Assembly (NCBI RefSeq): GCF_029439455.1
Contig: NZ_JAQFVG010000307.1
Span: 62,001-126,000, forward strand
Length of the DNA: 64,000 bases
Direction of reading: 5' to 3'
Source of the DNA: Caballeronia sp. BR00000012568055
Lineage (GTDB): Bacteria > Pseudomonadota > Gammaproteobacteria > Burkholderiales > Burkholderiaceae
The notes beneath the pieces are model-generated. The model worked only from the letters and a program-made list of their open reading frames with translations. It was not told where the DNA came from and searched no databases. Within the stretch, counting starts at the first letter, position 1; each line of letters opens with the position of its first letter. A program made the position numbers and the translations under genes. Shown one piece after another: positions 56,232 to 64,000 of the stretch.

Positions 56232-57356
56232 TTACAGCGCGTCGCGCGTGTAGACGATGCGCGTCGTATGCGTGGTCGGATCGCGATACACGAGCGTCGT
56301 GCGCTCGAGCTGCGCGCGTTCGTGTTCGACGCGTCCGTGGATAAAAAAGTACTTCGTGTTCACGTCCAGCTCGTTCGGATCGATCGATGTCGCCGCCTGC
56401 ACGCCCGCGCCGGTCAAGGCGAGTTGCACGTTGCCGACATCGTGGAAAAACACCGTGGCGCGGCGCGCGACGAACGCCTGCGCTTGCGCCAGATTCATCC
56501 CCGGCACGACAGCGGCGATCACTTCAGCCGTTGCCGTGTTCATATTGATGGCCGTTGTCGTCGGCAAGACGGTGACGAACGGCCTGAGTTTCGCGACTGC
56601 TTCCGCCGAGAAACCCGGCACGTCGAGCAACGAATCGACGCTGATCATTTGCAAGGGCGCGACCGGCGCGTTGCTGTCGGCGTCTTTCATGCCGGGATCG
56701 TCGGTAAAACTGCCGCCGCCCGTGCCGCCGCCGCCTTGCGCAATCGCGGCCATCACCGCCGCTGGCGAACTTGCCGCGATCGCGCCGCTCGCGCCGGTCT
56801 GCGTCTGAAAGCGCGTCGCGGAGCGTGCGAGACCGGCGCGCATCTGCAAGGCAACCGTCTTCGCCAGCGAGCCGTTCAAACCCAGTTCCGCGAGCAGGCG
56901 CTGAAACGCCTGAATCTGCGCGACGTTGATGGTCAGCACGCCGGGCGTGGGCGTCGAAACGAGATTGCGCAGGTTGAACTTCGCCTGCGCATCTTCGATC
57001 GATCCCGACAGATACGTCGATGCACCTTCCGACGCCCGCACTTCGCCAATCTGCCCGAGAAAATCCGACAGCCGCGTCTTCGCGATCGGCACGCCCCACA
57101 CGCCGCCGAGATACGTGACGGTCGGCGACGTATCCGCTTCGGAACGCAGAATCAGCCGCGTCCAGTCGAGCGCGCTGCGCGAAATCCACTGCGCCTGCGC
57201 GAGCAGCCGCTGATTCTCGATGCGCCGCACCTGAACCTGCTGCCGCCACAACATGCCCGAGACGAGAATCGCGGACAGCGCGACGACCAGCAGCGCGCTG
57301 ATGATCGCGACGCCGCGTTGTTTAACTCTCGAGGACGAAGCAGCACGCATCGTCAT
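56232..57356 (-). CDS. gspK: Type II secretion system minor pseudopilin K
   Basis: The 374-residue minor pseudopilin starts at ATG 57356, overlapping the gspJ stop (ATGA). After a short leader, KQRGVAIISALLVVALSAIL is the prepilin cleavage site and hydrophobic helix; as is usual for GspK, position 5 is not Glu. The large globular part includes a Gly-rich insertion (QGGGGTGGGSFTDD). GspK caps the pseudopilus tip. Confidence 0.92.
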   Translation of the reverse strand: MTMRAASSSRVKQRGVAIISALLVVALSAILVSGMLWRQQVQVRRIENQRLLAQAQWISRSALDWTRLILRSEADTSPTVTYLGGVWGVPIAKTRLSDFLGQIGEVRASEGASTYLSGSIEDAQAKFNLRNLVSTPTPGVLTINVAQIQAFQRLLAELGLNGSLAKTVALQMRAGLARSATRFQTQTGASGAIAASSPAAVMAAIAQGGGGTGGGSFTDDPGMKDADSNAPVAPLQMISVDSLLDVPGFSAEAVAKLRPFVTVLPTTTAINMNTATAEVIAAVVPGMNLAQAQAFVARRATVFFHDVGNVQLALTGAGVQAATSIDPNELDVNTKYFFIHGRVEHERAQLERTTLVYRDPTTHTTRIVYTRDAL

Positions 57357-58027
57357 TCTCCGACCAGAAAAACGCGCGTGATCGGCGCGGCCAGATTGCG
57401 CGCGCCGACCGCCACCTGAACGCCCGACACCGCGCGCGGCAACGGCGCGCTGCCCAGTTGCGGCACCTTCAGGTTGTTGTCGTTCTCGTTGATCTGCGCG
57501 AACACGTCGCTCATCTTCGTCGTCCAGCCCTTTTGCGGAATGTAGACGCGCGCCGCCAGCGAGCCGACGCCGCTCATCAACGGAATCGCGCTCCAGCCGG
57601 GCGCGGTGTCGCTGGCCGACAGCGAGCGGCGCACTTCGCCGACATTCGACAACGGCGGCGACGCGAATCGCACGATCCGTCCATCCGACAGCCGATACCG
57701 CACCACTTGCAGACGCGGCGCGCGGCCCGCTTCGAACAAGCCGCGCACGATCTGCAATCTGCCGCTATCGACCGATACGGCCGGTTGGCCCGCTTCGTCG
57801 TCGGTGGCGGCCTGGCGCGCGTCGATGCGCATCTGGTCGAACAATTGCGCGACCACGCGCTCGTCTTCCATCGATGCCGTGATGGTCGCGCGCCCGCGCA
57901 TCACCGCGTCCAGCCCGCGCCACGACAGCACCGCGATCACCGCGAGAATGGCGATCGCGATCAGCATTTCCAGCAGCGTGAAGCCGCGTTGCCTCTTCAA
58001 CCGGTCAGAGCGAGCGATTCGTTTCAT
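57353..58027 (-). CDS. gspJ: Type II secretion system minor pseudopilin J
   Basis: From the ATG at 58027 the product is 224 residues, with the prepilin motif KRQRGFTLLEML and a hydrophobic helix, then the GspJ globular domain. GspI, J and K form the pseudopilus tip complex. The start lies inside the end of gspI (23 nt overlap). The frame is open to 58129 but lacks a better start. Confidence 0.9.
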   Translation of the reverse strand: MKRIARSDRLKRQRGFTLLEMLIAIAILAVIAVLSWRGLDAVMRGRATITASMEDERVVAQLFDQMRIDARQAATDDEAGQPAVSVDSGRLQIVRGLFEAGRAPRLQVVRYRLSDGRIVRFASPPLSNVGEVRRSLSASDTAPGWSAIPLMSGVGSLAARVYIPQKGWTTKMSDVFAQINENDNNLKVPQLGSAPLPRAVSGVQVAVGARNLAAPITRVFLVGE

Positions 58028-58415
58028 TGCCCACCACCGTGACCATTTGCGCCAGCATGCCGGGGCGTCCCGGCGTCGATACGAAAATTTCGACGCGCCG
58101 GAAAATCGGATTCGGCGTCGATGTGACACGCTGCGTGCAAACCAGCTTCAGATTGCCCTGCGAGCAATCGAAGGTGCGCGAGCCGATGTCCGGAAATCCA
58201 TGCGCGAGCCGCAATTGCGCGAGTTCGTTGTCCGCACTCCATCCGGCCAGCAATCGCCGATGCAAATCCTGCTCGCTCGTCGCCAGCGACGCCACCGCGC
58301 GCAGCGATGCCGCCAGCGCCACCGCGATGATCGCCAGCGCGACCAGCACTTCGATCATCGTAAAACCACGCTGAACGCGAACATGAGCATGAGCACGAGT
58401 ACGACGACGCATCAC
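58005..58415 (-). CDS. gspI: Type II secretion system minor pseudopilin I
   Basis: The 136-residue pseudopilin has a basic leader and the cleavage motif QRGFTMIEVLVALAI, then a short GspI domain with CSQGNLKLVCTQ (possible disulfide). It nucleates the pseudopilus tip with J and K. The start overlaps the gspH stop by 4 nt. Confidence 0.9.
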   Translation of the reverse strand: MMRRRTRAHAHVRVQRGFTMIEVLVALAIIAVALAASLRAVASLATSEQDLHRRLLAGWSADNELAQLRLAHGFPDIGSRTFDCSQGNLKLVCTQRVTSTPNPIFRRVEIFVSTPGRPGMLAQMVTVVGNETNRSL

Positions 58416-58885
58416 CGCACCTCGAACCGGCCGTTGCCGCTGCCGACGATCGTCGCGCGCCCGACCGGCGAAATCAGCGTGATTTCCATCGGTGTATCGA
58501 TGGCTTCGGTGCCGAACACGAGCCGATTCGCTTCGCGGTCCGAATCGAGAAACTGGATGGTCACACCCGTCACGCCGCCTTCCCAGCGACGCGCGCGCAG
58601 CAAGTCATCACGCAGCGGACGCCAGCCATCTTCGGTACGGACATCGAAACGAAAGCCGCCGTCGAGCGGCTGCCACGCAATCGGCCGCGCGCGCACTTGC
58701 GCTTCGTCGCCCGCGGATTCGAACAGCAGCGCGAGCCGCTGCGCTTCCTCGTTCAGATCGGTGCGCGGATTTCGCGTCAACTGCAACGAAGCCAGCGACA
58801 CCAGTAAACCCGCGATCACCAGCACGACGAGCATTTCCAGCAGCGTGAAGCCTGCCTGACGACGCTGGTTTATATGCCGGTTCAC
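58412..58885 (-). CDS. gspH: Type II secretion system minor pseudopilin H
   Basis: The 157-residue pseudopilin carries RRQAGFTLLEMLVVLVI at its N-terminus (processing after the Gly) and a GspH domain with AQRLALLFESAGDEAQVR. It sits between the tip complex and the GspG fibre. It lies 21 nt after gspG. Confidence 0.9.
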   Translation of the reverse strand: MNRHINQRRQAGFTLLEMLVVLVIAGLLVSLASLQLTRNPRTDLNEEAQRLALLFESAGDEAQVRARPIAWQPLDGGFRFDVRTEDGWRPLRDDLLRARRWEGGVTGVTIQFLDSDREANRLVFGTEAIDTPMEITLISPVGRATIVGSGNGRFEVR

Positions 58886-58906
58886 GCTGGTTCTACCGCT
58901 TGAAGC

Positions 58907-59374
58907 TTATTGCCACGAGCCGACGTCGGCATCGTTGCCTTCGCCGCCGGCTTTTTGATCCGCGCCGTAACTGAACACGTCGATTTCGCCGTGCACGCCC
59001 GGATTCAGATATTGATACTGACCACCCCACGGATCGGCCGGCAGACGTTCCAGATAGCCGCCGTCCTTCCAGTTGTTCGGCACCGGTTCGGTGGACGGCT
59101 TTTCGATCAGCGCGCGCAAGCCCTGCTCTTGCGTCGGATAACGGCCGTTATCGAGTCGATACAGCTTCATCGCCTGCATGATGGTGCCGATATCCTGCTT
59201 GGCCGCGACACGGCGCGCTTCGTCGGGACGGCTCATGATCTTCGGCACGATCAGCGCGGCGAGAATGCCGAGAATCGCGATCACGACCATGATTTCGATC
59301 AGCGTGAAGCCGCGCTGACGGCGTGCTTTTTCAGCTTGAACAACTTGCATGCGGCGTTGGGTCCACATCTGCAT
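58907..59374 (-). CDS. gspG: Type II secretion system major pseudopilin G
   Basis: The 155-residue major pseudopilin has a longer leader than usual (about 22 residues), then RQRGFTLIEIMVVIAILGIL and the GspG core with YRLDNGRYPTQEQGLRAL and the calcium-site region LPADPWGGQYQYLNPG. It polymerises into the pseudopilus. ATG codons at 59374 and 9 codons later are both possible. Confidence 0.93.
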   Translation of the reverse strand: MQMWTQRRMQVVQAEKARRQRGFTLIEIMVVIAILGILAALIVPKIMSRPDEARRVAAKQDIGTIMQAMKLYRLDNGRYPTQEQGLRALIEKPSTEPVPNNWKDGGYLERLPADPWGGQYQYLNPGVHGEIDVFSYGADQKAGGEGNDADVGSWQ

Positions 59375-59476
59375 GACACTACCTCTTGATTAAAAATTTT
59401 GTTGTCGATTCCGGCCGCTCGTGGCGGCCAGAACCGGTCATTCTATCGATCCGCTTTCGAGCGCGTCTTGGACGCT

Positions 59477-59893
59477 TCAGCGCACGTAGATCGTCGGTCC
59501 CGGCGGCACGGCGGGCAGGAAAATTTCCGACTTCGCGCCACCTTTGCGTTCGATGACGATCGACTTCGCGCGCACTTCCGAGAGCTTCACGCCCTGAGTC
59601 AGCGGACTGCCAAGCGAGATCGCCTTGGCCGGTTCGCCGCCATAACTGACGATAGCCGCCGCGCCATTGCTCAGCGCCAGAATGCCGAACAGATGCACGT
59701 CCTGATTGGCTTGGCGTTCGAGTTGCCCGCCGAAAATGGTTGCAGCCTGTTCGACGGACGGCGTGCGCATGGCGGCAGCGCCGGGCATCGGCGCGGTTTG
59801 CCGCGAGGTCAGCGTGACGACCCAGTACGTCACCGTCACGCTGAAAAGCGCCAGCGCGAGAAGCGTGAGCAAGCGAGTTTGCAGGGCGTTCAT
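59477..59893 (-). CDS. gspC: Short type II secretion system protein C
   Basis: The 138-residue protein has one N-terminal membrane helix (about 8-28) and a homology-region domain (GVKLSEVRAKSIVIERKG, with SLGSPLTQG) but ends soon after, so the PDZ domain of classical GspC is missing. GspC links the inner-membrane platform to the GspD secretin. Location between gspF and gspG and the HR motif support the call. Its start overlaps the gspF stop by one base. Confidence 0.85.
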   Translation of the reverse strand: MNALQTRLLTLLALALFSVTVTYWVVTLTSRQTAPMPGAAAMRTPSVEQAATIFGGQLERQANQDVHLFGILALSNGAAAIVSYGGEPAKAISLGSPLTQGVKLSEVRAKSIVIERKGGAKSEIFLPAVPPGPTIYVR

Positions 59894-61110
59894 TACTGCA
59901 CCAAATTGTTCAGTTCGATGATCGGCAGCATCACCGCGAGCACGATCACCAGCACGACGCCGCCCATCGCCAGAATAAGCAGCGGTTCGAGCAGGCTCGT
60001 CAGGAACATCGTGCGGCGTTCGAGTTCGCGCGATTCGCCTTCGGAAGCGCGATCGAGCATGGTGGTGACATCGCCCGTGGCTTCGCCGGAGCGGATCAGA
60101 TGCACCAGCACGGGCGGAAACGTCTTCGTGTTGCCGAGCGCGCGCGACAGCGACGAGCCTTCGCGCACGCGCACGATGGCGTCATCGACGTTATTACGCA
60201 TGGCCGTGTTGCTGAGCGTTTCGCCCGCGGCTTGCAGCGCGCGGAGAATCGGCACGCCGGCGGCAGTGAGAATCGCGAGCGTGCTGGCGAAGCGCACGGT
60301 GTTATAGCCGCGCACGAGTTTGCCGATCAGCGGTGCGGTCAATAGCCATCGGTCGAAAGCCATGCGCGGGCCGGGGCGCTTCAAGATACTGCGGATCATC
60401 CACGCGAGAATCACCACGCCGATCAGCACGGCCCACCAGTAACTTCGCACGAAGCCCGACAGCGCCATCATCATGATGGTGAGAAACGGCAACGCCTGTT
60501 TCGTCGATGCAAACACGTTGACGACCTGCGGCACTACGTAACTCAGCAGAAACGTGACGATGCCGAACGCGATGATCGTCACGATGCCCGGATACGTGAA
60601 CGCCAGAATGATCTTCTGCTTCAACGCATTACGCTGTTCGATGTAATCCGCCAGCCGCGACAGCACGAGGCCGAGCTTGCCGGTGTGCTCGCCCGCCGCC
60701 ACCAGCGCGCGATAAATCTCCGGAAAGTCTTTCGGATGTTCGGCAAGCGCGCTGGCGAACGAATGGCCGCCGAGCACTTCGGCGCGGATCGCGGCCATTA
60801 GTTCGCAGATGTAATCGCGTTCGGATTGCTCGGTGAGCACGGCGAGCGTTTCGCCGAGCGGCAAGCCCGCGATCAGCAAGCTGGCGAGTTGGCGCGTGAG
60901 AATCGCCTGTTCGCGCGTTGATAAACGGCGTCCGAGCGACAAACGCTGTTGCCGCTCGCCGCGCGTACGCGATCCCGCCGCCTCGACAATCAGCGGCGTG
61001 AGCCCTTGCGTGCGCAATTGGCTGCGCGCGGCGCGGGCGCTGTCGGCATCGAGCACGCCTTTTTGCGTCTTGCCCGCGTGGTCGATCGCTTCGAAACGGA
61101 AAGCCGGCAT
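59893..61110 (-). CDS. gspF: Type II secretion system inner-membrane protein F
   Basis: The 405-residue protein has two GspF repeats, each with membrane helices (about 170-190, 225-245 and 375-400). The N-terminal MPAFRFEAIDHAGKTQKGVLDAD and LVAAGEHTGKLGLVLSRLADY and its repeat LIRSGEATGDVTTMLDRASE are diagnostic. It is the polytopic platform protein. It lies 4 nt after gspE. Confidence 0.94.
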   Translation of the reverse strand: MPAFRFEAIDHAGKTQKGVLDADSARAARSQLRTQGLTPLIVEAAGSRTRGERQQRLSLGRRLSTREQAILTRQLASLLIAGLPLGETLAVLTEQSERDYICELMAAIRAEVLGGHSFASALAEHPKDFPEIYRALVAAGEHTGKLGLVLSRLADYIEQRNALKQKIILAFTYPGIVTIIAFGIVTFLLSYVVPQVVNVFASTKQALPFLTIMMMALSGFVRSYWWAVLIGVVILAWMIRSILKRPGPRMAFDRWLLTAPLIGKLVRGYNTVRFASTLAILTAAGVPILRALQAAGETLSNTAMRNNVDDAIVRVREGSSLSRALGNTKTFPPVLVHLIRSGEATGDVTTMLDRASEGESRELERRTMFLTSLLEPLLILAMGGVVLVIVLAVMLPIIELNNLVQ

Positions 61111-61114
61111 ACGA

Positions 61115-62602
61115 TCAGTCTCCGCCCGTCACGCGCAGCACTTCTTCGAGCGATGTCACGCCCGACGCCAGCCAGCGATTGCCGTCCTCGCGCAGCGTGC
61201 GCATGCCTTGCGCGCGGCCAGCGGCGAGAATCTCGGCATCGGCGGCGTTGCTGTGGATCAGCGGGCGAATGCTTTCGTCGATCAACAGCAGTTCGTAGAC
61301 ACCGCGACGGCCGGTGTAGCCGGACTGGCCGCATCGGTCGCAACCGACCGGATGCCAGCGCTTCTGCCCGTCTTCCTCGATGCGCTCTTCCTTGCACACC
61401 GGACACAGTTGCCGCACCAGCCGCTGCGCCAGCACGCCCAGCAGCGACGACGCCAGCAGATACGGCTCGACGCCCATATCGGTCAGACGCGTGACGGCGG
61501 AAGCGGCATCGTTCGTGTGCAGCGTGGCGAGAACCAGGTGACCGGTCAGCGAAGCCTGCACCGCAATCTGCGCGGTTTCGAGATCGCGAATTTCCCCGAT
61601 CATGATGATGTCCGGGTCCTGACGCAAAATGGACCGCAGCGCCCGCGCGAACGTCATGCCGATCCGCTCGTTCACCTGCGTCTGCCCGATGCCCGACAAG
61701 TCGTATTCGATCGGATCTTCCACCGTCATGATGTTGGTGGTGGTCGTTTCCAGCCGCGACATCGATGCGTAAAGCGTGGTGGTCTTGCCCGAACCCGTCG
61801 GCCCCGTCACCAACACAATGCCGTGCGGCTTGCCGATCAGCTTGTCGAAATTGACGAGCGTGTCGCGCGCCATGCCGAGCGTTTCGAGATTCAGGCGCTG
61901 CGCATCTTTTTCCAGCAGACGCAGCACTGCGCGCTCGCCGTGACCGGTCGGCAGCGTGGAGACGCGCACATCGACCGGACGGCCGCCCACGCGCAAAGTG
62001 ATACGGCCGTCCTGCGGCAAACGTTTCTCGGCGATATCCAACTGCGCCATGATCTTGATCCGCGAGATCAGCGCGCCGTGCAGCGCCTTCTTCGGGCGCA
62101 CGACATCGCGCAAGGTGCCATCGACACGAAAGCGCACAACGGATGCGTTCTCGAACGGCTCGATATGAATATCCGATGCCTGTTCGCGCGCCGCCTGCGT
62201 CAACAGCGCGTTGATCATGCGGATGATCGGCGCGTCGTCTTCGGATTCCAGCAAGTCTTCGACTTCGGGAATGTCCTGCATCAGCCGCGAAAGATCGACT
62301 TCGCCTTCCACTTCGCCGACTACCTGCGCCGCGCTGCCGTCGTTGCGCGCATAGGCGGAATTGATCGCGGCGGCGAGTTCATCGGACGTCTTGCGCACGA
62401 TCGATACCGCGCCGAAATTGCGCGCGACTTCAGCGAGCGCCGCGTCGGACGTGCGCTCGCTGATCCACACCTCGATGCTGTCCGCATGCTGATGCGCGAG
62501 CAGAATCTGCCCGCTGCGCGCAAAGCCGTACGGCACGAGCCGCGCGGCGAGCGGCGATGGACTCGCGCTGGTGGAATCGACGGCGCCGTCTGCGATGTTC
62601 AC
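61115..62602 (-). CDS. gspE: Type II secretion system ATPase E
   Basis: The 495-residue ATPase powers pseudopilus assembly. It has the N-terminal GspL-binding region, Walker A GPTGSGKTTTLYASM (about 266-280), the Asp/His boxes, Walker B region IMIGEIRDLETAQ and a tetracysteine zinc motif CPVCKEE...CDRCG near 399-425. The start overlaps the gspD stop by 4 nt. Confidence 0.95.
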   Translation of the reverse strand: MNIADGAVDSTSASPSPLAARLVPYGFARSGQILLAHQHADSIEVWISERTSDAALAEVARNFGAVSIVRKTSDELAAAINSAYARNDGSAAQVVGEVEGEVDLSRLMQDIPEVEDLLESEDDAPIIRMINALLTQAAREQASDIHIEPFENASVVRFRVDGTLRDVVRPKKALHGALISRIKIMAQLDIAEKRLPQDGRITLRVGGRPVDVRVSTLPTGHGERAVLRLLEKDAQRLNLETLGMARDTLVNFDKLIGKPHGIVLVTGPTGSGKTTTLYASMSRLETTTTNIMTVEDPIEYDLSGIGQTQVNERIGMTFARALRSILRQDPDIIMIGEIRDLETAQIAVQASLTGHLVLATLHTNDAASAVTRLTDMGVEPYLLASSLLGVLAQRLVRQLCPVCKEERIEEDGQKRWHPVGCDRCGQSGYTGRRGVYELLLIDESIRPLIHSNAADAEILAAGRAQGMRTLREDGNRWLASGVTSLEEVLRVTGGD

Positions 62603-64000
62603 GGCTGTGCTCCTGTCGCGCTGTTATTGAGCGGCGCGCTGCGCGGCTGATTGCTCGGCACCGCGTAGTTATTCGCGCCGTTCGGGTCGTAAGGCTGCGG
62701 CGTCGGCACGGGCGCTTGCTGCACCGGCTGCGGCGCGGGACCGGCGTTCGGGTTCTGCGGGAGCGTGTAGCTGCCGCCGTCGCCGCGCGTCATGTCAGAC
62801 CAATTCAGCATATTCTGGGCCGGCGGTCCGCCGCCTTCGCTCGGGCCGAGCGGCTTGGGCGGGATCATCGGCACATTCTGGTCGCGGATCACGCGATTGT
62901 CCGACTGCGAGCCGTATTGCTGCTGGCGCAGATAGTCGTATCGCGTATTGGCGATTTGTGTCGCCGTCGATTGGTCGCGCACGATCACCGGGCGCAGGAA
63001 GACCATCAGGTTGGTCTTGGTGCGCTGCTTGTTTTCGCTGCGGAACAGGCTGCCGATAAAGGGAATATCGCCGAGCAGCGGAATCTTGCTGTTGCCCGCG
63101 TTGTACTGATCCTGCATCAAACCGCCCAGCACGACGATCTCGCCATCGTCCGCCAGCACGGTCGATTGAATCGAACGCGTGTTGATGGTCACGCCGCCGG
63201 GATTGTTCGTGGTGGTCGTATCGACCGATGAGTCTTCCTGATATAGCTGGAGCTTGAGCACGCCGCCATCGGTGATTTGCGGCTTCACGTGCAGCGTCAC
63301 GCCGACGTCGCGGCGATCAAACGTGTTGAACGCGGTCACCGACGTGGTCGTATTCGCGGTCGGCGTGGCGTACGAACCGGTCACCACCGGCACGTTCTGG
63401 CCGACCACGATCTTCGCTTCCTCGTTATCCAGCGTGATGAGGTTAGGCGTGGACAGGATGTTGGCGTCGGCGGAAGTCGAGAGCGCCTGCAGCAGGCCGC
63501 CCAGACCGAAGTAATTGCCGAACTTGTGCAGCAGGCCGACACTCAGGCCGTTCGGGAGAATCGGCGAGGACAGGCCGGCCGTGCCCGTGGTGCCGATGGT
63601 ATTGCCCGTCAGCGTCAGATCCACGATGTTCGTATTGCCGGTGCCGAAGCTCGAGCCACCGTAGACGGCGTTGTTGCCGCCGCCCGACATCAGCAGGCCT
63701 TGCCACTGAATGCCCAGATTCGCCGCCGATGTCGCCGACAACTCGACGATCAGCGCTTCGATATAAACCTGCGGACGGCGCGCATCGAGTTGATCGATCA
63801 CCGAGCGCAGATTGCGATACACCGGTTCCGCCGCGGTGATGATGAGCGAATTCGTCGCCGAATCCGCTTGAATCATGCCGCCGCCGGAGTCGTTGCCGCT
63901 GTCCTGATCTTTATTGTTCGAGAAGGCGGAATCGCGCGTGCCGCCGCCACCGCCGAACGGGCTGTTGTTGCCGCTCGAACTGCTGCCGCCCAAACCACCC
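62599..64000 (-). CDS. gspD: Type II secretion system secretin D (5' end outside window)
   Basis: The C-terminal 466 or so codons are visible; the frame stays open to the window edge. A Ser/Gly-rich loop (GGSSSSGNNSPFGGGGG) lies in the N3 domain, followed by DQLDARRPQVYIEALIVEL and the secretin core with GVTLHVKPQITDGG, VLADDGEIVVLGGLMQD, VPLLGDIP-like IPLLGDIPFIGSLFR and TNLMVFLRPVIV. A Pro/Gln/Asn-rich tail of about 90 residues ends the protein. It forms the outer-membrane channel. First visible gene of the operon gspD-E-F-C-G-H-I-J-K-L-M-N. Confidence 0.94.
   Translation of the reverse strand, partial: GGLGGSSSSGNNSPFGGGGGTRDSAFSNNKDQDSGNDSGGGMIQADSATNSLIITAAEPVYRNLRSVIDQLDARRPQVYIEALIVELSATSAANLGIQWQGLLMSGGGNNAVYGGSSFGTGNTNIVDLTLTGNTIGTTGTAGLSSPILPNGLSVGLLHKFGNYFGLGGLLQALSTSADANILSTPNLITLDNEEAKIVVGQNVPVVTGSYATPTANTTTSVTAFNTFDRRDVGVTLHVKPQITDGGVLKLQLYQEDSSVDTTTTNNPGGVTINTRSIQSTVLADDGEIVVLGGLMQDQYNAGNSKIPLLGDIPFIGSLFRSENKQRTKTNLMVFLRPVIVRDQSTATQIANTRYDYLRQQQYGSQSDNRVIRDQNVPMIPPKPLGPSEGGGPPAQNMLNWSDMTRGDGGSYTLPQNPNAGPAPQPVQQAPVPTPQPYDPNGANNYAVPSNQPRSAPLNNSATGAQP

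Overview
The window reads as chromosomal DNA of a high-GC betaproteobacterium of the Burkholderiaceae, most like Paraburkholderia or Caballeronia. The grounds are gene content and order: rsmI/yraN/diaA/dolP, metK next to lpxL-dapF-DUF484-xerC, dksA followed by hslVU, an H-NS protein of the small Burkholderia type, and a type II secretion operon in the order gspD-E-F-C-G-H-I-J-K-L-M-N. No rRNA, tRNA, CRISPR array, insertion sequence or prophage was found. Genus assignment is inference.

Layout. Positions 1-3400 hold an envelope/translation cluster (dolP-like, diaA-like, yraN, rsmI, rlpA). 4-10 kb carries a metallo-hydrolase/exonuclease pair, an Lrp/AsnC regulator, a cation diffusion facilitator, H-NS, a HugZ-like flavin/haem protein and an MFS transporter. 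10-17.5 kb has a branched-chain amino acid binding protein, a frameshifted dienelactone hydrolase, the kinase SrkA, and two PepSY membrane proteins (one behind a Fur-box-like site) on either side of a decayed dinD. 17.5-25 kb is a seven-gene cox/xdh-type molybdenum hydroxylase operon with its maturation genes. 25-35 kb holds an amino acid permease, a soluble histidine kinase/response regulator pair, ferredoxin-NADP reductase, YghZ-type reductase, a small MscS channel, a phytanoyl-CoA dioxygenase and an old yellow enzyme. 35-45 kb is core housekeeping: metK, lpxL, dapF, xerC, rlmI, a His-rich COG0523 GTPase, dksA and hslVU. 45-54 kb holds ada, gshA, a lipoprotein, a marR-emrB efflux operon and an outer membrane factor. 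53.6-64 kb is the type II secretion operon, running off the right edge inside gspD.

The most interesting signals lie between genes. (1) At about 45414-45475 on the minus strand there is a short, apparently complete transcription unit: a sigma70-like promoter with 17-bp spacing, two CTCCTCC anti-Shine-Dalgarno motifs and a strong terminator. It looks like an unannotated small RNA. (2) metK has a leader of roughly 165 nt in which a perfect 15-bp stem buries the ribosome binding site, with a short competing upstream hairpin: a candidate cis-regulatory RNA. (3) marR and a small membrane protein gene have overlapping divergent promoters, each with 17-bp spacing, around a palindromic site.

Two genes are broken. 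The dienelactone hydrolase has a single-base deletion that removes two of its three catalytic residues. dinD has a one-base deletion inside a quasi-palindrome plus a large internal deletion.
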